Origin: Hirschia sp.
Lineage (GTDB): Bacteria; Pseudomonadota; Alphaproteobacteria; Caulobacterales; Hyphomonadaceae
DNA: 64,000 nt
Reading direction: 5' to 3'
Assembly (NCBI GenBank): GCA_002709235.1
Contig: PAQI01000010.1
Span: forward strand, 136,278-200,277
Shown here in pieces: positions 43,868 through 53,995 of this stretch. Position numbers and translations under genes: made by a program. The stretch's first letter is position 1. Every line of letters starts with the position of its first letter. Below the pieces are notes generated by a model. The model saw nothing but the letters and a program-made list of their open reading frames with translations. It did not search any database and was not told the DNA's origin.

Positions 43868-44329
43868 TTAATCGAAATAGGTCACGACTGCATCAATTTC
43901 GACAGCCACGCCGAGCGGCAGAACCGGGCAGGCTACAGCTGACCTGGCGTGACGCCCCGCGTCACCGAATACCTCAACCATCAGATCCGAACACCCATTG
44001 ATGACTTGTGGGATTTCGACAAAATCCGGTGCTGCATTCACGAACCCACCGAGCTTAACAATGCGCTCTACCCGCGCCAGTGATCCAATCGCCGCCTTCA
44101 TCTGTGCGATAAGATTGATGGCGCAGAGTTTGGCGGCCTCTTGGCCTTCTGCCAGATCCATTGTTTCGCCAAGACGACCTTTGACCAGGCCGTCGGGGCC
44201 ATTTGAAATCTGTCCCGATATGAAGATCTGTCGGCCCGATATCACGAATGGTACGTAATTGGCGACGGCAGCATTGGGCGGGGGCAGGCTGATACCCATT
44301 GCCTCGAGGCGGGATTCCGGTGTCGACAT
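43868..44329 (-). CDS. RidA-family protein (YjgF-like)
   Basis: A 153-residue protein of the Rid superfamily, whose archetype RidA hydrolyses reactive enamines and imines. Typical segments are YVPFVISGRQIFISGQIS (about 26-43) and the N-terminal SRLEAMGISLPPP of the longer subgroup. The Arg used for catalysis in true RidA (in a CxxR-type setting near the C terminus) is not clear: ARSAVACPVLPLGVAVEIDAV shows an Arg before SAVAC, fitting the YjgH/Rid subgroup pattern. Function as an imine deaminase is therefore less certain. Confidence 0.85.
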   Translation of the reverse strand: MSTPESRLEAMGISLPPPNAAVANYVPFVISGRQIFISGQISNGPDGLVKGRLGETMDLAEGQEAAKLCAINLIAQMKAAIGSLARVERIVKLGGFVNAAPDFVEIPQVINGCSDLMVEVFGDAGRHARSAVACPVLPLGVAVEIDAVVTYFD

Positions 44330-44374
44330 GAAAAATCTCCAATAATGTGGTCAATGGGGCGAAGGTTTTCGAAC

Positions 44375-45685
44375 TCAGTCCTTTTTAGAATAGCGAACAC
44401 CTCGTCCAGTATCGACTGCATTTTTACCAAATTTCGCGCGGGCCTTGTCCATTGCGCGCTCGGCAGCTGCTCTCTTGAGCGCCTTTGGGTCGGCCAGGTC
44501 GGCAAAATCTCGCGGTTGATCGACAGGTGCGGCCTGTGACAGGTCTGAAATTCCAACGCCTAACAGCCTGAAACGTCTTCCATCGACAACATTTTCCAGC
44601 AGTGGCCGGGCATTGCGGAAGATCGATTGCGCCAGCTGTGTGGGGGTGTTCAGGCTGATTTGCCGGGTGATTGACTGGAACTTGTCCGTCTTCACTTTGA
44701 TGGTGACCGTGCGGCCTTCTCTTTCCAGTCGTTTCGCGGAATCGCCGACGCGAATGCACTGACGCCAGAGGATATCGGTCAATTGGTTGATGTCGGTGAT
44801 ATCCTGATTGAATGTGGTCTCTGAAGAAATGCTCTTGCGATCATGGGTCGGACTGACGGGACGGTCATCCAGTCCGAATGCACGTTTGTGCAACCAGATG
44901 CCGGTTTCACCATATAGCCGCATCAACTGCACGCGATCCTCAGCCTGCAGATCGGCGATCATCCCGTGGTCATTGGTTTCCAGTTTTGCCATCAGCTTGG
45001 GGCCGACACCGTGGATCGCGCGTGCAGATAGCGGCGCAAGACGTTGCGGGGCATCTGTTGGCGAAATCACCGAAAACCCATTGGGCTTGTCGAGTTCAGA
45101 GGCGATCTTCGCAAGGTATTTGTTGCTCGAAAGCCCAACTGAAACAGATAGGTGGAGGGTGTCACGAATCTCTTTTTGAAGGTGCACCAGAACTTCCACC
45201 GGGGCCGCCTTGTGCAACAGGCCGGATCCATTCAGATCCAGATAGGCTTCATCGATCGAAACCGGCTCGACCAATGGCGTCAGGCGCTGCATCATCTCTC
45301 GAATGGCGCGGCCTTCCTGCGCATAGATGTCCATGCGGGGCTTTATCACCACAGCATCAGGGCAAAGCTTCAGCGCCTTGAACATAGGCATTGCCGAACG
45401 CACGCCATAAGCGCGGGCAATATAACAGCAGGTCGCAACGACACCGCGCTTGCTGCCGCCGACCAAGACCGGCAAGCCAGCCAGATCGGGATTGTCGCGT
45501 TTTTCGATCGACGCATAAAACGCATCGCAATCAATGTGCGCGATCGACAGGGTGCTCAAGTCAGGGCTGGCGAGTATTCTGTTCGATCCGCAATCGGAGC
45601 ACACTGAAACTGCATTTTTGGAACTACAGTCCATGCAAAGGCTGACAAATCGCCTTAATTCACGCAGATTGGTATGGTCAGGCAC
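44375..45685 (-). CDS. dinB: DNA polymerase IV (Y family) with N-terminal zinc ribbon
   Basis: A 436-residue translesion polymerase. It begins with a putative zinc ribbon, Cys17-x2-Cys20 and Cys29-x2-Cys32, absent from E. coli DinB but common in alphaproteobacteria. Catalytic motifs follow: AHIDCDAFYASIEKRDNP (about 48-65) with the metal-binding Asp and the YA steric gate region, and VSIDEAYLDLNG (about 142-153) with Asp-Glu. Little-finger domain at about 285-400. The last residues do not form an obvious beta-clamp motif. It diverges from divK. Confidence 0.94.
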   Translation of the reverse strand: MPDHTNLRELRRFVSLCMDCSSKNAVSVCSDCGSNRILASPDLSTLSIAHIDCDAFYASIEKRDNPDLAGLPVLVGGSKRGVVATCCYIARAYGVRSAMPMFKALKLCPDAVVIKPRMDIYAQEGRAIREMMQRLTPLVEPVSIDEAYLDLNGSGLLHKAAPVEVLVHLQKEIRDTLHLSVSVGLSSNKYLAKIASELDKPNGFSVISPTDAPQRLAPLSARAIHGVGPKLMAKLETNDHGMIADLQAEDRVQLMRLYGETGIWLHKRAFGLDDRPVSPTHDRKSISSETTFNQDITDINQLTDILWRQCIRVGDSAKRLEREGRTVTIKVKTDKFQSITRQISLNTPTQLAQSIFRNARPLLENVVDGRRFRLLGVGISDLSQAAPVDQPRDFADLADPKALKRAAAERAMDKARAKFGKNAVDTGRGVRYSKKD

Positions 45686-45806
45686 ATTGAAACCGGTTCG
45701 CTGGTCGTTTGATCGTGGGATCGTAAACAGTATTTAACACCTTTGAACGACGGTCCAATTGGATATCGCAATGATTCTGTAGGGACGTGATAGCATTGAG
45801 GTCGGG

Positions 45807-46202
45807 ATGGCGGTGCGAGCGGCAAAAACAGTCCTTGTTGTTGAGGACAATGAGCTGAACATGAAGCTCTTTTGCGATTTGCTTGAAGCTCATGGCTTCG
45901 AAACACTTGAGAGTCGCGATGGTCTGCGTGCCATCGAGATCGCACGCGAGCAGCAACCCGCATTGATCATCATGGATATTCAGCTTCCAGATGTGTCTGG
46001 ACTCGATCTGACGCGCTGGATCAAAGATGATGAGAAGATCAAGCAGATTCCGGTAATGGCGGTCACGGCATTCGCCATGCGCCAGGATGAGCAGCATGTC
46101 AGAGAAGCTGGATGCGAATCCTATCTTTCCAAGCCGATTCAGATGGCTTCGTTTATTCGTGAAGTCGAAAGACTGATCTCATTGAAAGGGAAAGCGAATT
46201 GA
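45807..46202 (+). CDS. divK: Single-domain response regulator DivK
   Basis: A 131-residue receiver domain with no output domain. Acidic pocket in VVEDNELN (about 11-18), phosphorylated Asp at about 58 in [12 protein letters not shown], Thr/Ala in AVTAFAM, and Lys in LSKPIQ. In Caulobacter DivK links the kinases/phosphatases PleC and DivJ to the CtrA pathway and cell polarity. Identification rests on sequence plus the overlap with pleD, an arrangement conserved in Caulobacterales. Confidence 0.92.
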   Translation: MAVRAAKTVLVVEDNELNMKLFCDLLEAHGFETLESRDGLRAIEIAREQQPALIIMDIQLPDVSGLDLTRWIKDDEKIKQIPVMAVTAFAMRQDEQHVREAGCESYLSKPIQMASFIREVERLISLKGKAN

Positions 46203-47575
46203 GCGCACGCGTTCTCGTTGTTGATGATGTCGAAGTGAATCGAAAGCTGCTTCATGCCAAGCTTGCGCATGAATATTTCGAAGTCACCGAAGCTGTTGAC
46301 GGCTTTGATGCGCTTGAGAAGGCGCGCGCCACTGAGCCTGATATTATCCTGCTGGACGCCATGATGCCGCGCATGGATGGGTTCGAAGCCTGCCGGGAAC
46401 TGAAATTCGATCCGCGAACTGAACACATACCCATTGTGATGGTCACGGCACTGCATGAGCGCGAAGATCGCTTGCGTGGCTTGAAGGCGGGGGCGGACGA
46501 CTTCCTCACCAAGCCGATACATGACCTGCAATTGTTGTCACGCGTCCGGGCGCTGACCAAGTTCAAATTCGTGGCTGATGAGCTGCGCAAACGTGAAGCT
46601 TCCGGGCGCCGGATCGGAATCATCGATGTAAACCCCACCGGTCGTCCGCAAACGCCTGCACGTGTGCTGGTGTTGCACGAAGATGATCGTCAGGCCAAAC
46701 GCATCTGCAAATATCTTGAGGGCGTGCACAATCCCATGACACTGGCAGAAGCCGGCGGGTTGGGAACGGGTGCAGCGACCGTTGATATCATGGTGATCTC
46801 GGTTGGCGGCAAGCATTTCGATGGCCTGAAATTATGCGCACGGTTGCGGTCGCTGGAAACGACCAGGGATCTGCCGATTCTGGCGATCATCGATTCTGAC
46901 GATGATTCCCGCGCGATCAAGGCGCTGGAACTTGGTGCATCGGATATTCTGATCAAGCCTCTTGATCCCGAGGAATTGCTTGCACGCGTCAGAACCCAGG
47001 TTCGAAAGAAGCGCTATCTTGATGCGCTGCGGTCCAGACTGGACCAGTCAATGGAACTTGCGGTCACGGACCAGCTGACCGGCTTGCACAATCGCAGATA
47101 TCTTCAAACTCAACTGGATCAGTTTGTCAGTCGTGCAAATATGGGAGGCGGGAGCGTCTCCATCCTTCTGGGAGATCTGGATCGCTTCAAGCGTGTCAAC
47201 GACTTCTACGGACATGACGTCGGCGATGAGGTGTTGCGTGAATTCTCTCGTCGTTTGAGAGATAATGTGCGCCCTGCAGATATTGCTTGCCGCTATGGTG
47301 GTGAAGAGTTTCTGGTGATCATGCCCAATACGAGTCATGAGACGGCCAAGGTCGTGGCTGAACGGATTCGCGCACGTGTCGAAGGCGAACCCTTCATTGT
47401 GAACAAGGGCTATGATTCGCTGGATATCACGATGTCAGGTGGTGTCTCGACGACCTTTCCGCCTGATGATGATCCCGATCAGTTGATCAAGCGTGCGGAT
47501 GAAGCGCTGTATCGCGCCAAGGAAGCAGGCCGCAATCAGATCCTGTCGGGTGAATCGAAGCTGGAAAACTACTGA
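46199..47575 (+). CDS. pleD: Diguanylate cyclase response regulator PleD
   Basis: A 458-residue protein with REC-REC-GGDEF layout. First receiver at about 1-120, with its Asp in [11 protein letters not shown]; second, degenerate receiver at about 150-275; GGDEF domain at about 300-458 with GGEEF (about 366-370) and the inhibitory site RPAD five residues before it. It makes cyclic di-GMP, which in Caulobacter drives the swarmer-to-stalked change. It starts with TTG at 46199, overlapping the divK stop as TTGA, so it depends on divK translation. Terminated by the hairpin at 47620. Confidence 0.95.
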   Translation: MSARVLVVDDVEVNRKLLHAKLAHEYFEVTEAVDGFDALEKARATEPDIILLDAMMPRMDGFEACRELKFDPRTEHIPIVMVTALHEREDRLRGLKAGADDFLTKPIHDLQLLSRVRALTKFKFVADELRKREASGRRIGIIDVNPTGRPQTPARVLVLHEDDRQAKRICKYLEGVHNPMTLAEAGGLGTGAATVDIMVISVGGKHFDGLKLCARLRSLETTRDLPILAIIDSDDDSRAIKALELGASDILIKPLDPEELLARVRTQVRKKRYLDALRSRLDQSMELAVTDQLTGLHNRRYLQTQLDQFVSRANMGGGSVSILLGDLDRFKRVNDFYGHDVGDEVLREFSRRLRDNVRPADIACRYGGEEFLVIMPNTSHETAKVVAERIRARVEGEPFIVNKGYDSLDITMSGGVSTTFPPDDDPDQLIKRADEALYRAKEAGRNQILSGESKLENY

Positions 47576-47619
47576 TCAGTGAGGTCCCACAGCTACTGTG
47601 CTGTATTGGGAACAAAAGA

Positions 47620-47644
47620 AAAGCCGCATCATTGATGCGGCTTT
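47620..47644. terminator. Bidirectional terminator between pleD and rpmG
   Basis: An 11-bp stem (AAAGCCGCATC at 47620-47630 with GATGCGGCTTT at 47634-47644) and a 3-base loop, with A and T tracts on the outer sides, so it can serve both convergent genes. Confidence 0.85.
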
Positions 47645-47669
47645 CTGATTTGGGTCAGGAAAAAATCAA

Positions 47670-47837
47670 TTACTTGATTTTTCCTTCCTTGAACTCAACG
47701 TGCTTGCGAATAACCGGGTCATATTTCTTGAGAACCAGTTTTTCCGTCAGGTTGCGCGGGTTTTTCTTCGTAACGTAGAAGAAACCTGTGTCCGCAGTCG
47801 AGTTCAGGCGGATTTTGATGGTTGTCGGCTTTGCCAT
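47670..47837 (-). CDS. rpmG: 50S ribosomal protein L33
   Basis: A 55-residue ribosomal protein. The reading is [29 protein letters not shown], then [20 protein letters not shown] with the tail KEGKIK. This matches L33 of the Cys-free type along its length. The start ATG is at 47837 and the stop TAA at 47670-47672. It stands alone, convergent with pleD across a shared terminator. Confidence 0.95.
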   Translation of the reverse strand: MAKPTTIKIRLNSTADTGFFYVTKKNPRNLTEKLVLKKYDPVIRKHVEFKEGKIK

Positions 47838-48162
47838 GAGTCTTGCTCTGCTCTCGCGCGAGTGTTGCGCTGATGTAAATTCGAAACGCGCATAAATCAG
47901 AGAAGGGCTTGGGTCGTCAAGGCTTCTTTTGAATTCTTTGCGTCAGAGGAGGCTTACAGCACTGGATTCTTCTAAGCCGAGGACGAGCTGGAAACAGGAA
48001 ATGCGGCAAAATAATCCAATATGTGACAGAAGGCTGGCCTCAATGGCGAATTTCTTGCTATTACGCTTATTAGATATGCGGGTGTGTACAGGTTCAGCTC
48101 AATAAGAGTCTGCATACCCTCTGGAATTTAACAGAAATAACTAGTCGAAAGAGTTACGGGAC
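47838..48162. promoter_or_regulatory. Divergent intergenic region, rpmG / pckA
   Basis: 325 bases without a credible frame. It must hold the rpmG promoter (minus) and the pckA promoter (plus). The part from about 48020 to 48150 is richer in A and T than the coding DNA around it. I find no clear palindromic operator of the PckR kind and no recognised riboswitch. Confidence 0.45.
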
Positions 48163-49761
48163 ATGAGCAACACCGATGTATTGGCCGATCTTAAGGTCAA
48201 GCCAGCGACGATTCATTTGAACCTGAAAGAGGCAGCCCTCTACGAGGAATCCTTGCGCCGCGGCGAAGGTGAAGTCGCTATCGGTGGCCCCCTTGTTGTA
48301 AAAACCGGTGAGCACACAGGTCGTTCGGCAAAGGACAAATTCACGGTTCGCGATGAAACCACCGAGAATACTGTCTGGTGGGACAACAATGCATCCATCA
48401 CCTCGGAGCAGTTTGATACATTGTGGGAGGATTTTCAGGCCCACATGAATGGCGGCGAGTATTTCGTTCAACAGCTTTATGGTGGTGCAGACCTCGACTA
48501 CCGTATCGGTGTCCGCATTGTGAACGAGTTCGCCTGGCACAATCTATTCATTCGTCACCTGCTGCGTCGCCCCACAGATGCTGAACTCGAAACGTTCAAC
48601 ACCGAATTCACGATCGTCAACCTGCCATCCTTCAAGGCAGACCCGGCACGCCATGGATGTCGTTCCGAGACAGTGATCGCGGTGAACTTTGCGAAGAAGA
48701 TGATTCTGATCGGCGGCACCTCCTATGCCGGTGAGACCAAGAAATCTGTCTTCACGATCCTGAACTACCTGCTTCCAGCCCAAGATGTCATGCCGATGCA
48801 TTGCTCGGTGAACACATCTGAAGACGACGATGCCGCAATCTTCTTCGGCCTGTCCGGTACGGGTAAGACAACACTATCCGCAGACAAGGACCGCATTCTT
48901 GTTGGTGACGATGAGCATGGTTGGTCTGAGAACGGTCTCTTCAACTTCGAAGGCGGCTGTTACGCCAAGATGATCAAGCTCTCCGCCGAGGCTGAGCCGG
49001 AAATCTTCGCCACGACCCAGATGTGGGGAACGGTTCTCGAGAACGTCGTCATGGACCCGGTCACACGCGTGCTCGACCTTGATGATGGCTCACTGGCAGA
49101 AAACTCCCGCGGCGCATATCCGATTGAAGCCATTCCGAACTCCTCGGAAACCGGTCGTTGTGGTCAGCCAAAGAACCTGATCATGCTGACGGCAGATGCG
49201 TTTGGTGTGCTGCCTCCGATTGCCAAGCTGACACCTGCTCAGGCGATGTATCACTTCCTGTCGGGTTACACCGCAAAGGTTGCTGGTACAGAAAAAGGCG
49301 TCACTGAGCCAACAGCAACGTTCTCGACCTGCTTTGGTGCGCCATTCATGCCGCGTCACCCTTCAGAATATGGTGACCTGCTCGGTAAGCTGATTGACCG
49401 TTATGATGTAGACTGCTGGCTGGTCTCCACCGGTTGGACAGGTGGTCCATATGGCACAGGTAACCGCATGCCTATCAAGGCGACCCGTGCACTTCTCAAC
49501 GCTGCACTGGACGGTTCATTGGCCAAGGGTGAGTTCCGTAAGGATGAAACCTTCGGCTTCATGGTTCCAACGCATCTGGACGGCGTGGATGACAAGATCC
49601 TCAACCCGCGTGACACTTGGTCAGACAAATCGGCTTATGATGCGCAGGCTGCCAAGCTGGCGAACATGTTCGTTGCAAACTTCAAGGTCTTTGAAGCGCA
49701 CGTGACAGAGGCAGTTGTTGCAGCGGCACCCGTTGCAGCCAATGCAGTTCCTGCTGAGTAG
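48163..49761 (+). CDS. pckA: Phosphoenolpyruvate carboxykinase (ATP)
   Basis: A 532-residue enzyme that turns oxaloacetate and ATP into PEP, CO2 and ADP, the entry to gluconeogenesis. Signature segments: [10 protein letters not shown] (about 47-56), the kinase-1a P-loop [13 protein letters not shown] (about 228-240), DDEHGW with metal-binding Asp (about 248-253) and [10 protein letters not shown]. Length is normal. The last residues are Ala-rich ([14 protein letters not shown]). Growth on organic acids or fatty acids, as the catabolic region implies, would need this enzyme. Terminator at 49800. Confidence 0.97.
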   Translation: MSNTDVLADLKVKPATIHLNLKEAALYEESLRRGEGEVAIGGPLVVKTGEHTGRSAKDKFTVRDETTENTVWWDNNASITSEQFDTLWEDFQAHMNGGEYFVQQLYGGADLDYRIGVRIVNEFAWHNLFIRHLLRRPTDAELETFNTEFTIVNLPSFKADPARHGCRSETVIAVNFAKKMILIGGTSYAGETKKSVFTILNYLLPAQDVMPMHCSVNTSEDDDAAIFFGLSGTGKTTLSADKDRILVGDDEHGWSENGLFNFEGGCYAKMIKLSAEAEPEIFATTQMWGTVLENVVMDPVTRVLDLDDGSLAENSRGAYPIEAIPNSSETGRCGQPKNLIMLTADAFGVLPPIAKLTPAQAMYHFLSGYTAKVAGTEKGVTEPTATFSTCFGAPFMPRHPSEYGDLLGKLIDRYDVDCWLVSTGWTGGPYGTGNRMPIKATRALLNAALDGSLAKGEFRKDETFGFMVPTHLDGVDDKILNPRDTWSDKSAYDAQAAKLANMFVANFKVFEAHVTEAVVAAAPVAANAVPAE

Positions 49762-49799
49762 GTGAGAGCCACTCGACTGCGAATTTAGCGCTTTCAATA

Positions 49800-49832
49800 A
49801 AGGCCGCCTCCCGATCCGGAGGCGGCTTTTTT
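49800..49832 (+). terminator. Rho-independent terminator after pckA
   Basis: A 9-bp stem (GCCGCCTCC at 49803-49811 with GGAGGCGGC at 49818-49826), a 6-base loop and six T. It lies 40 bases after the stop codon. Confidence 0.93.
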
Positions 49833-49924
49833 GATTCAGCACTTATGTTTCGAGCAAGTGAAACGACTATAGCGCCTGGATATTGAAAACAGCATCTCGG
49901 GCGTCATCATATATTATATTGTAA

Positions 49925-49937
49925 GCGATTAAATCGC
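49925..49937. promoter_or_regulatory. Candidate OhrR operator upstream of ohr
   Basis: GCGATT-A-AATCGC is a perfect 13-base palindrome in an A+T-rich stretch (49905-49955), about 60 bases before the ohr start. OhrR proteins bind A+T-rich palindromes at this position and usually repress the ohr-ohrR pair. The sequence does not match the Bacillus box exactly, so the link is by place and symmetry. Confidence 0.5.
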
Positions 49938-49995
49938 GCACTATATATGATGCATCTTAAACGGGCATGTCGCCCACTTTTGAAAGATCAGGATC

Positions 49996-50418
49996 ATGAA
50001 AACGCTATACTCGACACAAGCTCGCGCAGTTGGTGGACGAACCGGCCACGTCAAGACGAATGATGGCTTGCTGGATGTAACGCTCGCCTTGCCAAAGGAA
50101 ATGGGTGGTGCCGGAGGTGCTACAAACCCTGAGCAATTGTTTGCGGCTGGCTATGCCGCGTGTTTTGAAAATGCCATGCGCCACATTGCATCCACCCAGA
50201 AGATCTCACTCACCGGCGCGGCGGTTACAGCGCATGTATCCATTGGTATGAAGCCTGAAGGTCCAGGATTCGTACTCGGTGTATCACTCGATGCAGAGAC
50301 CGAAGGCCTGAGCCAGTCCGAAGCAGAGGAACTGGTGGCCAAAGCCCATGAGGTATGTCCATATTCCAACGCAACGCGCGGAAATATCGATGTGGGACTA
50401 AAAGTGATAGCCAAGTGA
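49996..50418 (+). CDS. ohr: Organic hydroperoxide resistance protein Ohr
   Basis: A 140-residue thiol peroxidase of the Ohr/OsmC family that reduces organic and fatty-acid hydroperoxides. Both reactive Cys are present: in GYAACFENAM (about 52-61) and in EVCPYSNATRGN (about 117-128). The start GTKSLYSTQ-type N terminus here reads MKTLYSTQARAVGGRTGHV, as expected for Ohr rather than OsmC. The stop overlaps the GTG start of the regulator gene. Confidence 0.95.
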   Translation: MKTLYSTQARAVGGRTGHVKTNDGLLDVTLALPKEMGGAGGATNPEQLFAAGYAACFENAMRHIASTQKISLTGAAVTAHVSIGMKPEGPGFVLGVSLDAETEGLSQSEAEELVAKAHEVCPYSNATRGNIDVGLKVIAK

Positions 50419-50897
50419 CAACAAGCAACCATTTCAAGGACAACGCCGCGTCAGCTGACACCAGCGAGCTGACGCGGCTCGATAATCAGCTTTGCTTTGC
50501 ATTCTATTCGGTCAGCAATGCGTTGACGCGAATGTATGGGCCTGTGCTGGCCCCCCTGGAGCTGACCTATCCTCAATATCTGGTGATGTTGGTCCTGTGG
50601 GAACGTGCGCCGCGCGGGATGGGAGAGTTGTCCAGCCAGCTGGGAATGGATTTTGGAACCCTTTCTCCATTGGTCAAGCGTCTGGAGAAATCAGGTCGTG
50701 TGACACGAACTCGCGATCCAGAGGATGAGCGGCGGGTTATTGTCGGTCTTACAAAAGCAGGAGAGGCTCTGCGTGAACAAGCTGCCGGAATACCGCTTGA
50801 AATGAGTTGTCAGATCGGCTTGCCCCAGGATGAAATCGTGGCGGTACGCGATGCTGTCAAACGTTTTCTAGGAGCTATTTCACAAGAGCAGCGCTGA
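50415..50897 (+). CDS. ohrR: MarR-family peroxide-sensing repressor OhrR
   Basis: A 160-residue MarR-type regulator. It is placed at GTG 50415, which overlaps the ohr stop (GTGA); the longer frame from 50355 lies inside ohr. The redox-sensing Cys is in LDNQLCFAFYSVSNAL (about residue 24), and a second Cys in EMSCQIG (about 137) suggests the two-Cys type that forms a disulfide, as in Xanthomonas. The winged helix is at about 55-115 (MGELSSQLGMDFGTLSPLVKRLEK, RDPEDERRV). It should repress ohr-ohrR until oxidised. The 3' end overlaps the convergent Nudix gene by 23 bases. Confidence 0.93.
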   Translation: MTTSNHFKDNAASADTSELTRLDNQLCFAFYSVSNALTRMYGPVLAPLELTYPQYLVMLVLWERAPRGMGELSSQLGMDFGTLSPLVKRLEKSGRVTRTRDPEDERRVIVGLTKAGEALREQAAGIPLEMSCQIGLPQDEIVAVRDAVKRFLGAISQEQR

Positions 50898-51591
50898 CAC
50901 CCTTCTTGAACATGAAAGGTGAGTATGTGTCCGGGTCACTTTGGAGGTAGGTCTGGATACGTGACAGGACAAACCGGGTGATCAGGGGGATTTCGGTATC
51001 CAGGGCATCCTGAATGGGCAGCCAGTTCAGATCTGTCAGTTCGGCGCTGTCTGAAGGCGTGGGATCTCCTACCAGAACGTCACTGGCATCAGCGATAAAG
51101 AACCGGGCATCAAACCGTTTGGGCCGCGAAGGTGGCGTGATTGCCCTGCCAAAATAACGGATTCCAGACAAGCAGGGTGACACACCCAAATCGAAATAAG
51201 CTTTCCAGTTCAGGGGTGGGGAGCATTCCATGCGTTGAGGCTTGCCGATCAACAGGCCGGTTTCCTCAAAGGTCTCACGGATGGCGGCGAGCGGAAAGGC
51301 ACGTAGGGATCGACGCGTCCTGACCGACATCTGAGAATAGCAGCCCTCTGACATGTCGCTGAGTACGGGCGGTCGTGAGTCTTCAGGATCTACCCGGCCG
51401 CCTGGAAAGACGTAAAGATCAGGCATGAAGGTGTGCGCGCTTGAGCGCTTTCCCATCAGGACACTCAAGCCGTCAGAACTTTGACGCGTCAAAATCATGG
51501 TTGCGGCATCACGCGGTCTTACAGTACGCGCAGCCACCTTTTCACGACGCGGCATATCCGGTTCTGGCGCTTGTTTCTGTGAAATATCCAT
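50875..51591 (-). CDS. Nudix hydrolase
   Basis: A 238-residue Nudix-fold hydrolase acting on a nucleoside diphosphate derivative, possibly coenzyme A or an acyl-CoA. The Nudix box is recognisable as GGRVDPEDS, a stretch of about 30 residues, then AAIRETFEETGLLIG, so the box is interrupted by an insertion between the first Gly and the REx2EE core. This long form is common in the CoA-type NUDT7/8/19-like group. Its end overlaps ohrR by 23 bases on the opposite strand. Confidence 0.85.
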   Translation of the reverse strand: MDISQKQAPEPDMPRREKVAARTVRPRDAATMILTRQSSDGLSVLMGKRSSAHTFMPDLYVFPGGRVDPEDSRPPVLSDMSEGCYSQMSVRTRRSLRAFPLAAIRETFEETGLLIGKPQRMECSPPLNWKAYFDLGVSPCLSGIRYFGRAITPPSRPKRFDARFFIADASDVLVGDPTPSDSAELTDLNWLPIQDALDTEIPLITRFVLSRIQTYLQSDPDTYSPFMFKKGVSAALVK

Positions 51592-51604
51592 GGTGCCAGT
51601 CTAA

Positions 51605-53905
51605 CTATCGCTTTTTCTTACTCAAGCGAACATTTTTGGGACGGCCCTGCTTTCCGGATTTGAACCTGTTCGAATTTCCACGGCGATGTGTGCGCGCTGG
51701 ACGGCTGACCTGGCCAAGATCCTTGCGGGCTGGCACGGGGTCAGTCAGCATTTCAAAGAGCAGGCCGCCTGTCAGCGGCGTTGCTTCCTTGAGCCTTACC
51801 TGAACGGGCGCGCTCATCTCGTATCGCTTCTGGGAGCGTTCGCCGACAAGGGCAGAGTGGTCCTCGTCATGGATCCAGAAATCACCTTCCAGATGCGCTG
51901 CTGGAATGAAACCATCTGCACCGGTTTCATCCAGACGCACAAACAGTCCGGCAGATGTGACACCCGAGATCCGTCCTTCGAATTCGGCTCCGACCTTGTC
52001 TGCCATGAAGGCGGCCAGGTAACGGTCAGCAGCATCGCGCTCGGCAGCCATCGACCGGCGTTCGGTCAATGTGAGGTGCTCACTGATTTCCTCAAGCCGC
52101 ACCAGTTCCTCGTCTGTGAGCCCGTCCGGTCCAAGATTCAGGGCGCGGATCAGCGCGCGGTGGACGATCAGATCGGAATAGCGGCGGATGGGAGAGGTGA
52201 AGTGCGCATAGCGGGTCAGGTTGAGGCCGAAATGCCCCAGATTCTGATGGGCGTAGCGTGCCTGAGATTGTGACCGCAGAACGATGACGGAAACAGGGTA
52301 TTCCATATCATTGTTGCGGGCCTGTTCGAGCAGGGCATTGAAGCGGCCTGCAGTCTTGGTCTGTCCCTTGGTCCATTTCAGGCCGACTGTTGGCAGGAAA
52401 TTACCCAAAGCGGCAATCTTTTCATCAGACGGCTCTTCATGGATCCTGTAGATCAATGGAGAGCGCTTTTCCTCAAGCGTTTCCGCCGCGCAGACATTTG
52501 CCTGGATCATGAATTCTTCGATCAGCTTGTGCGCATCGAAGCGTTCCTTGAGCGCGACACCTGTGATGGCTCCAACAGCCGACATGGTGATGCGTCGTTC
52601 GGGCAGGTCCAGATCGAGTGGTTCGCGTTTGCTACGGGCCTTGTTCACGCAATGCCAGGCATCCCATAGCGGTTTGATGGCGGTCTCGAGCAGGGGCGCG
52701 GCTTTTTCATCAGGGTTACCGTCAATGGCGTCCTGGGCCTGGCGATAGGAGAGTTTGGCGTGGGATTTCATACGGCCGCGAATGAAGCGGTGCCCAATCT
52801 TGTCGCCCGATGCTGAAAATCGCATTTCCACAGCAAGGGTCTCGCGCAATTCGTTTTCACGCAGTGAGCATTGGTCTGCTGATAATGTCTCCGGGAGCAT
52901 GGGGGCGACCCGATCCGGGAAATAGGTCGAGTTGCCACGACGATAGGCTTCATTGTCCAGCGGTGTGTTATTGCGCACGAATGCAGCCACATCTGCAATC
53001 GCGACGATAACAACCCAGCCATTCTTGTTGGTCGGGTCTTCATCTGGCCATGCACATACAGCGTCATCATGGTCGCGTGCGTCTTCTGGGTCGATAGTCA
53101 GCAGGGGGAGATGGGTAAGGTCTTCGCGCGTGGTTTGAATTGCTTTTGCATTTTCAGCGTCCCGCAAGACAGAATCAGAAAATTCATCTGGCACATCATG
53201 AGAATGCAGGGCCAGAATGGAAGCGGCGCGCGGCTCGTCCATTCTTCCGAGGATCTCGACGATGCGGGCCCTTTGGGGGCCATCGCGTTTTGAATTCTTC
53301 GGCACGATCCGAACGATATCGCCATCGTCTGCATCTTTCACATCTGAAGATTCGATCAGATATTCATGCTTGTTCTTGCGACTGGCAGGGGTGACGCGGC
53401 CACCATATTTGTTCGCCTCGAACAGCCCGACAACCGAAAGCTTGGGTGCCGCATCAAACACCTTGATGACGCGTGCGTGCCAGACGTCGTTCTTGTCCTT
53501 TTCGACACGGCATAATGCACGGTCCAGGCGTGCAGGGGCCGAGCCACTGCGTTTGCCGGTAAAACCAGCATAGACGATGTTGGGCCCATACAGACCTTCC
53601 TGGCCCTGAGCACGACCGATCAGTTCGCCATGCTCATCAATGCTCTCAAACTGCACAACGGTTGTTGTCGGCGGCGTTTCGGTCGATGTGAATGCGCGTT
53701 TTCCTGTGCGAGCGACGGCACCGTCTGCTTCCAGCTGTTTCAGGATCTGACGCAAGGCCACGCGACCGGAGCCCTTGACCCCGAGCGCGCGTGCGATCTC
53801 ACGCTTGTTTGTCTGGTCGGGATGTTGCTCCAGATATTCCAGAACGCGTTGTTTGTTCAGGCCGTGCCTGCTTGATTGATGTTCGCCATCATTGGAGTCG
53901 GACAA
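51605..53905 (-). CDS. rnr: Ribonuclease R
   Basis: A 766-residue 3'-5' exoribonuclease of the RNB family. Order: N-terminal winged helix (about 15-70: QRVLEYLEQHPDQTNKREIA), cold-shock domains (about 75-240), RNB catalytic domain (about 255-590) with metal-binding Asp in TIDPEDARDHDDAV, S1 domain (about 645-725: EGRISGVTSAGLFV) and a basic tail (NRFKSGKQGRPKN). The winged helix and basic tail mark RNase R rather than RNase II. It degrades structured RNA and helps release stalled ribosomes. The next gene on this strand upstream starts after a 90-base gap. Confidence 0.95.
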   Translation of the reverse strand: MSDSNDGEHQSSRHGLNKQRVLEYLEQHPDQTNKREIARALGVKGSGRVALRQILKQLEADGAVARTGKRAFTSTETPPTTTVVQFESIDEHGELIGRAQGQEGLYGPNIVYAGFTGKRSGSAPARLDRALCRVEKDKNDVWHARVIKVFDAAPKLSVVGLFEANKYGGRVTPASRKNKHEYLIESSDVKDADDGDIVRIVPKNSKRDGPQRARIVEILGRMDEPRAASILALHSHDVPDEFSDSVLRDAENAKAIQTTREDLTHLPLLTIDPEDARDHDDAVCAWPDEDPTNKNGWVVIVAIADVAAFVRNNTPLDNEAYRRGNSTYFPDRVAPMLPETLSADQCSLRENELRETLAVEMRFSASGDKIGHRFIRGRMKSHAKLSYRQAQDAIDGNPDEKAAPLLETAIKPLWDAWHCVNKARSKREPLDLDLPERRITMSAVGAITGVALKERFDAHKLIEEFMIQANVCAAETLEEKRSPLIYRIHEEPSDEKIAALGNFLPTVGLKWTKGQTKTAGRFNALLEQARNNDMEYPVSVIVLRSQSQARYAHQNLGHFGLNLTRYAHFTSPIRRYSDLIVHRALIRALNLGPDGLTDEELVRLEEISEHLTLTERRSMAAERDAADRYLAAFMADKVGAEFEGRISGVTSAGLFVRLDETGADGFIPAAHLEGDFWIHDEDHSALVGERSQKRYEMSAPVQVRLKEATPLTGGLLFEMLTDPVPARKDLGQVSRPARTHRRGNSNRFKSGKQGRPKNVRLSKKKR

Positions 53906-53995
53906 TAGAATTACCTTTCAGGGAACGGGTATGCGTTCCGTTTGTATATCGCAGAGGTAGACAATCCGACGGCGTCAAACAAGAAATGATTCTCT

